Shown here in pieces: positions 5,193 through 8,079 of a DNA stretch of 8,079 nucleotides (position 1 is its first letter; each line of letters begins with the position of its first letter). Made by a program: the position numbers and the translations under genes. Origin of the DNA: Chloroflexota bacterium (GTDB taxonomy: Bacteria > Chloroflexota > Anaerolineae > Anaerolineales > Anaerolineaceae); assembly GCA_021796375.1 (NCBI GenBank), contig JAJYJF010000088.1:1-8079 (forward strand), in the 5' to 3' direction. The notes beneath the pieces are model-generated. The model did no database searches and had not been told where the DNA came from. It saw only the letters and a program-made list of their open reading frames with translations.

Positions 5193-7763
5193 TCACCCCA
5201 GCGGAGGTTGGCTGTCCCGGGCGAAGAAGGCTGCCGCCTGCCCCTTCTCTTCGTCCATGATCACCTCCAGGTGATGGCCGGGCATGAACTGGCCTACGTC
5301 GATCAACCGCAGGCAGGGCAGCAGCTCCTCGCGGACGCTGGCGAATTTTCCGATCTCGTTCGGGGTCTCGTAAAAGAAACCGCGGTTGAATGAAGCGCCT
5401 TTCTCGTCCAGGCAGACGGCCAGCGGATAGATATCCGCTTCCATGAGATCCTGGAAGAAATGCGTCCCCAGGGAAGGTTCCGGCGCGGGACCCACCCCCT
5501 TCCCGGAGAGCTCGACCAGCGCCGCGGCGTTGTTGATGTCCGAGTAGCTCACGAAGACCCCGAGGTCCGGGTTGACGGTTCCCCAGCGGCCGGGGCCGAC
5601 GCAGATGAAGGTCTTCTCCCCGAGCGCCTGGTTCAAAGCGGCGATCATCCCGCGGAGCTCGTTCCGCAGCGCCTGGCTCGGCAGCTGAAAATAGCCCTCC
5701 GGGGCGACGAACAGCACCTTGCGAACGTTCCGGATATATCCCTGCGGGACCATGAAGCACGTGGTGAAGACCAGGGTGGACGGGTCCAGGTTTTTGGGCA
5801 GGCTCGCCGCCCGCCCGTTGCGCATCAGGCTCTGCGGCCGGCATTGCAGCAGGCAGATTCGCACGCGCGGCTTTGGCTGGTCCGCGTCGATCTGCAGGGT
5901 GAACTCCACGTCGACCGGGACGTGGTAGTTCTCCTCCAGGTCGCGCAGCAGGCGGGTCATTTCCGCGGCGAAAGACGTCCGGCGGAGCAGCTCGTCGAAC
6001 GTGATCGCCAGGCGCGGGAGATCGGCCGCCAGCACCCGCCCGCGCGGAGTGCTGAAGTACCCGTCCGCTTCCACCTGGGCCAGGTAGCGCAGCCAGGGAT
6101 ACTCCGGGCTGATCACCGCGTGGACCGGCAGCGTCCTGACCGCGTTCTCCGCCAGGTCGATCAGGTCGATGTTCTGCTGCGAGTAGTAGCGGATCGCCTG
6201 CGGGTCGTCGTCGGGCTGCAGGTTGGGATGGCTGAGCGCCACCATGCGCGGGTAGTCGTTTCCCACCCGCTCGACCGCCCGCGTCCCCAGCCCCCAAACC
6301 AGGCGCAAAAAGCCGTCTTCTTTGCGGATCTGCGGCGACCAGCGGTACAGGTTCCGGCTGAAGGCAACCCCGGCGGCAAATGGGAAGAAGTACCTCCCGT
6401 GCTGCTCGCCCTGCACGGTCTGGATCAGGACCGCCATCCGTTCGTCGTAGTCCTGCAGGCCCTTGCTGCGCCGGTAGAGCAGCGTGTCCGGCTTGAGGGT
6501 GCTGGAGTAAATGCGCGCGATGGCCTGGATCAGCGCTGCCAGGTTTTCCGCCTGACTCCCCTGGTTGGGAAGGAAGATGCTCTCGTATTTGCCGGCAAAC
6601 GAGGTGCCAAAGTTATCTTCGAGCAGGCTGGACGACCGCACGATCACCGGCCTGCGCCCGATCTGGCCGAGCATCGCGTCCAGCTCGCACTGGATTTCCG
6701 GTGGGAACTTGCCCGCCAGGAACTCCTCGCGCAGCCGGGGATATTCCTCGCGGATCTGCTGCTCCGTCTTGTATTTCTGGTTGTTCCAGTGCATCAGGCC
6801 GTTCATGGCCATGAAGATGTAAAGCACATCCGAGCCGAGGAAATAGCTTTCCGGAACCTGGAGTTTCTCCCGCAGCGGCTCCTCCAGGGTCTGTTGAAGG
6901 ATGCGCCCGGCCAGCGCCATCCCGGCGGCTTTCCCGCCGATCCGTCCGAAGCCAATTTTGCGGCGGTAGATCTCCTCCAGGTCTTGAAGCGTGAACCATT
7001 CCTTGGCGATATTGATGTACGCCAGCTGGTCGCTGATCAGCCTGCGGATGAGGGCCACCTTGATCTCGCGCAGGCGATGCTCGTATGCCGTGCGCTCCGC
7101 GGCCGGCAGGCTTTCGATGGCGGCCGCCTGGGCGAACAGGCTGCTTTCCGGCGCCAGCTCGGTGTCGTACTCGGCCAGGAGCGCCTGCACTTTCTGGCTC
7201 GTTTCACCCGGCAGGCAGCTGCCAGCCGGGGAGGGACCGTCTTCGCGCTGCCACAGCTCGGTGGTGCGCACGAAGCGGCTGTTGACCATCAGGCCGTAGC
7301 CGCGGTTCTCGCGGACGTCCCGATCGTCGATCATCTGGATGTCGAGGATGTAGCAGGCAGGGACCGCGTTTGGGCAGCGAAAGCGCTGCCGGCTGACCGA
7401 AAGTACGTTCTCGAGCATCGCGGCCAGCGCGGTCAGGGCCGCGTTCTTGCGCTCCACCCAGGCGACCAGGTTGATCCCGGCCGGGTTGGCCTGCCCGGGC
7501 AGCTCGTCGCTCTTGAGCTGCAGGGCGGCAAACTCCGGCTCGTACTGGTAAACCGCCTTGACCGTGCGATCGACCTGCCCGAGGTATTCGCCGACCTGGC
7601 GCACGACGCTGTCGCTGACCAGCCTGCAAATGTCGCAGCGGCCGAGCTGCAGCGCCTGGACTGTTTTCTCTTTATCGCCGTGAAACTTGACATCCGCGCA
7701 GACCTGGAGGGCCCGGTCTACCATTTGGTCCGCAAGGGCCTGGTCAACCTGCAAATCAGGCAT
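5193..7763 (-). CDS. PEP/pyruvate-binding (PPDK N-terminal ATP-grasp) domain protein without phosphohistidine or PEP-barrel domains
   Basis: The 856-residue protein has a central PPDK_N-type ATP-grasp domain at about 270-645: IGGKAAGMALAG (275-286), PVIVRSSSLLEDNFGTSFAG (372-391), VDVEF (617-621) and LLQCRPQ (638-644). Aligned to pyruvate phosphate dikinase, Lys278, Arg376, Asp618, Glu620, Gln640 and Arg642 match its known ATP-site residues (Lys22, Arg92, Asp321, Glu323, Gln335, Arg337). The N-terminal ~265 residues are unassigned and carry a CDIC pair (43-46). The C-terminal ~200 residues are also unassigned, with striking GPGRWGTVNPDLG (723-735), SYSDINN (739-745) and GTHFFQDL (766-773) motifs. 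No phosphohistidine swivel (a TSH-type motif) or PEP-binding barrel follows, so it cannot be an ordinary PEP synthase or dikinase. It probably uses ATP to phosphorylate an unknown acceptor in the cytoplasm. The start at 7763 has GGGAGG at 7774-7769, six bases upstream. It is probably expressed from the TATAAT at 7835-7830. Confidence 0.85.
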   Translation of the reverse strand: MPDLQVDQALADQMVDRALQVCADVKFHGDKEKTVQALQLGRCDICRLVSDSVVRQVGEYLGQVDRTVKAVYQYEPEFAALQLKSDELPGQANPAGINLVAWVERKNAALTALAAMLENVLSVSRQRFRCPNAVPACYILDIQMIDDRDVRENRGYGLMVNSRFVRTTELWQREDGPSPAGSCLPGETSQKVQALLAEYDTELAPESSLFAQAAAIESLPAAERTAYEHRLREIKVALIRRLISDQLAYINIAKEWFTLQDLEEIYRRKIGFGRIGGKAAGMALAGRILQQTLEEPLREKLQVPESYFLGSDVLYIFMAMNGLMHWNNQKYKTEQQIREEYPRLREEFLAGKFPPEIQCELDAMLGQIGRRPVIVRSSSLLEDNFGTSFAGKYESIFLPNQGSQAENLAALIQAIARIYSSTLKPDTLLYRRSKGLQDYDERMAVLIQTVQGEQHGRYFFPFAAGVAFSRNLYRWSPQIRKEDGFLRLVWGLGTRAVERVGNDYPRMVALSHPNLQPDDDPQAIRYYSQQNIDLIDLAENAVRTLPVHAVISPEYPWLRYLAQVEADGYFSTPRGRVLAADLPRLAITFDELLRRTSFAAEMTRLLRDLEENYHVPVDVEFTLQIDADQPKPRVRICLLQCRPQSLMRNGRAASLPKNLDPSTLVFTTCFMVPQGYIRNVRKVLFVAPEGYFQLPSQALRNELRGMIAALNQALGEKTFICVGPGRWGTVNPDLGVFVSYSDINNAAALVELSGKGVGPAPEPSLGTHFFQDLMEADIYPLAVCLDEKGASFNRGFFYETPNEIGKFASVREELLPCLRLIDVGQFMPGHHLEVIMDEEKGQAAAFFARDSQPPLG

Positions 7764-7829
7764 AAATGCCTCCCAGGGTGGTTGGGCACGAAATGTTCCC
7801 TGTATCTATTGTGTATGGAATATGTGAGA

Positions 7830-7858
7830 ATTATAGAAAGAAATCCGGCAGGTGTATG
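7830..7858 (-). promoter_or_regulatory. Promoter of the ATP-grasp gene (TATAAT with weak -35)
   Basis: On the minus strand CTATAAT (box at 7835-7830) lies 66 bases before the ATG at 7763. Seventeen bases upstream is CATACA (7858-7853), which keeps only the ACA half of TTGACA. The surrounding AT-rich patch (about 7797-7865) contrasts with the GC-rich coding DNA. Transcription would start near 7823, giving a leader of about 60 bases. Confidence 0.55.
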
Positions 7859-7873
7859 AAAATTGCGTTAAGA

Positions 7874-7911
7874 CCGCCTGCGCCGGCTGGCTTGCCCTGT
7901 CAGGCAGGCGG
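7874..7911 (-). terminator. GC-rich hairpin downstream of the response regulator, likely terminator
   Basis: CCGCCTGC (7874-7881) and GCAGGCGG (7904-7911) form a perfect 8-bp stem around a 22-base loop. It begins seven bases after the response regulator stop codon in its direction of reading. On the minus strand it is followed by TCTTAACGCAATTTT, a poor and interrupted T run. It separates the regulator from the promoter of the next minus-strand gene, which fits a terminator. Confidence 0.45.
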
Positions 7912-7918
7912 GATGGCT

Positions 7919-8079
7919 TTATCCCTGCCCGTCGGCCGTGACCAGGCTGTACCCAACCCCCGGGCAGCGCACGATGATCTTCGGGTTGGCCGGATCGGCT
8001 TCAATTTTCTGGCGCAGGGAGTGAATATAGGCGCGCAGGTAGTCGACGTCGTTGCGGTACTCGCTGCCCCATACGGCGC
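7919..8079 (-). CDS. OmpR/PhoB-family response regulator, C-terminal winged-helix end (5' part outside window)
   Basis: Reading the minus strand from 8077 to the TAA at 7921-7919 gives 52 residues: AVWGSEYRNDVDYLRAYIHS, then LRQKIEADPANPKIIV, then RCPGVGYSLVTADGQG. This is the end of an OmpR/PhoB DNA-binding domain: the VWG turn before the recognition helix, the helix itself (DYLRAYIHSLRQKIE) and the closing hairpin with PGVGYSL. The style is closest to KdpE-like regulators, which usually read (T/V)xxGVGYR at this place. The receiver domain and the aspartate phosphorylation site lie beyond the window edge, as would any partner histidine kinase, so the signal and targets cannot be stated. A hairpin follows the stop codon. 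Confidence 0.85.
   Translation of the reverse strand, partial: AVWGSEYRNDVDYLRAYIHSLRQKIEADPANPKIIVRCPGVGYSLVTADGQG

Noticed and set aside
4885..6297. A 470-codon minus-strand frame spanning the gap between the ATP-grasp and peptidase genes
   Set aside because: It is Gly/Ala/Arg/Pro-rich and overlaps both well-supported genes in another frame. It only runs through because stop codons are rare in GC-rich DNA.
5175..7840. Similar TGAGAATT strings at about 5190 (minus) and 7825 (plus)
   Set aside because: They are on opposite strands, short and AT-rich, and one overlaps a stop codon. I see no convincing operator symmetry.
5460..7859. A 799-codon open frame on the plus strand opposite the ATP-grasp gene
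   Set aside because: It mirrors the minus-strand gene, has no family motifs and is rich in Arg, Gln, Val, Leu and His, as expected of antisense frames in GC-rich DNA. The minus frame has clear PPDK_N motifs and a ribosome site.

Overview
This is a GC-rich bacterial window with six protein-coding genes, two of them cut by the window edges, and short intergenic gaps. No RNA gene, insertion sequence, CRISPR array or phage-like segment is visible. The mix of genes fits a chromosomal region of a monoderm-type environmental bacterium, and a Chloroflexota (Anaerolineae-like) source is my best guess. The mix is a Crp-like sensor fused to an RsbU-type phosphatase, a surface lipoprotein M1-like peptidase with a Pro/Ala/Thr stalk, a stand-alone pyruvate-phosphate-dikinase-type ATP-grasp protein and a KdpE/OmpR-like regulator. 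That guess rests on overall resemblance only; there is no taxonomic marker gene in the window.

Positions 1-2062 (+) hold a tight three-gene run that is probably one transcript: the C-terminal part of a DNPH1/Rcl-type deoxynucleotide N-glycosidase, an SDR oxidoreductase (18-bp gap) and a PfkB-family sugar-phosphate kinase of the 1-phosphofructokinase type (34-bp gap). After a 141-bp gap containing a perfect TATAAT box comes the next plus-strand gene (2204-3460). It encodes a cyclic-nucleotide-binding-like domain joined by a coiled coil to a PP2C/SpoIIE-type Ser/Thr phosphatase, as in partner-switching signalling.

That gene converges on the minus-strand block, with only 46 bp between the two stop codons and no clear terminator. 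Reading right to left, the minus block starts with the C-terminus of an OmpR/PhoB-family response regulator (8079-7919), followed by a GC-rich hairpin. Next is an 856-residue protein with a PPDK/PEP-synthase N-terminal ATP-grasp domain but neither the phosphohistidine domain nor the PEP barrel (7763-5193). Last is a lipoprotein zinc peptidase of M1-like type (5111-3507). Both of the complete minus-strand genes have their own perfect TATAAT box upstream, so each may be transcribed separately.

The most unusual item is the 856-residue ATP-grasp protein. Its nucleotide-site residues look intact, but it lacks the domains that normally receive and pass on the phosphate, and it carries uncharacterised N- and C-terminal regions. 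Next are the sensor-phosphatase, whose Crp-type phosphate-contacting arginine is replaced by histidine, and a perfect 10-bp inverted repeat inside its coiled-coil coding sequence.
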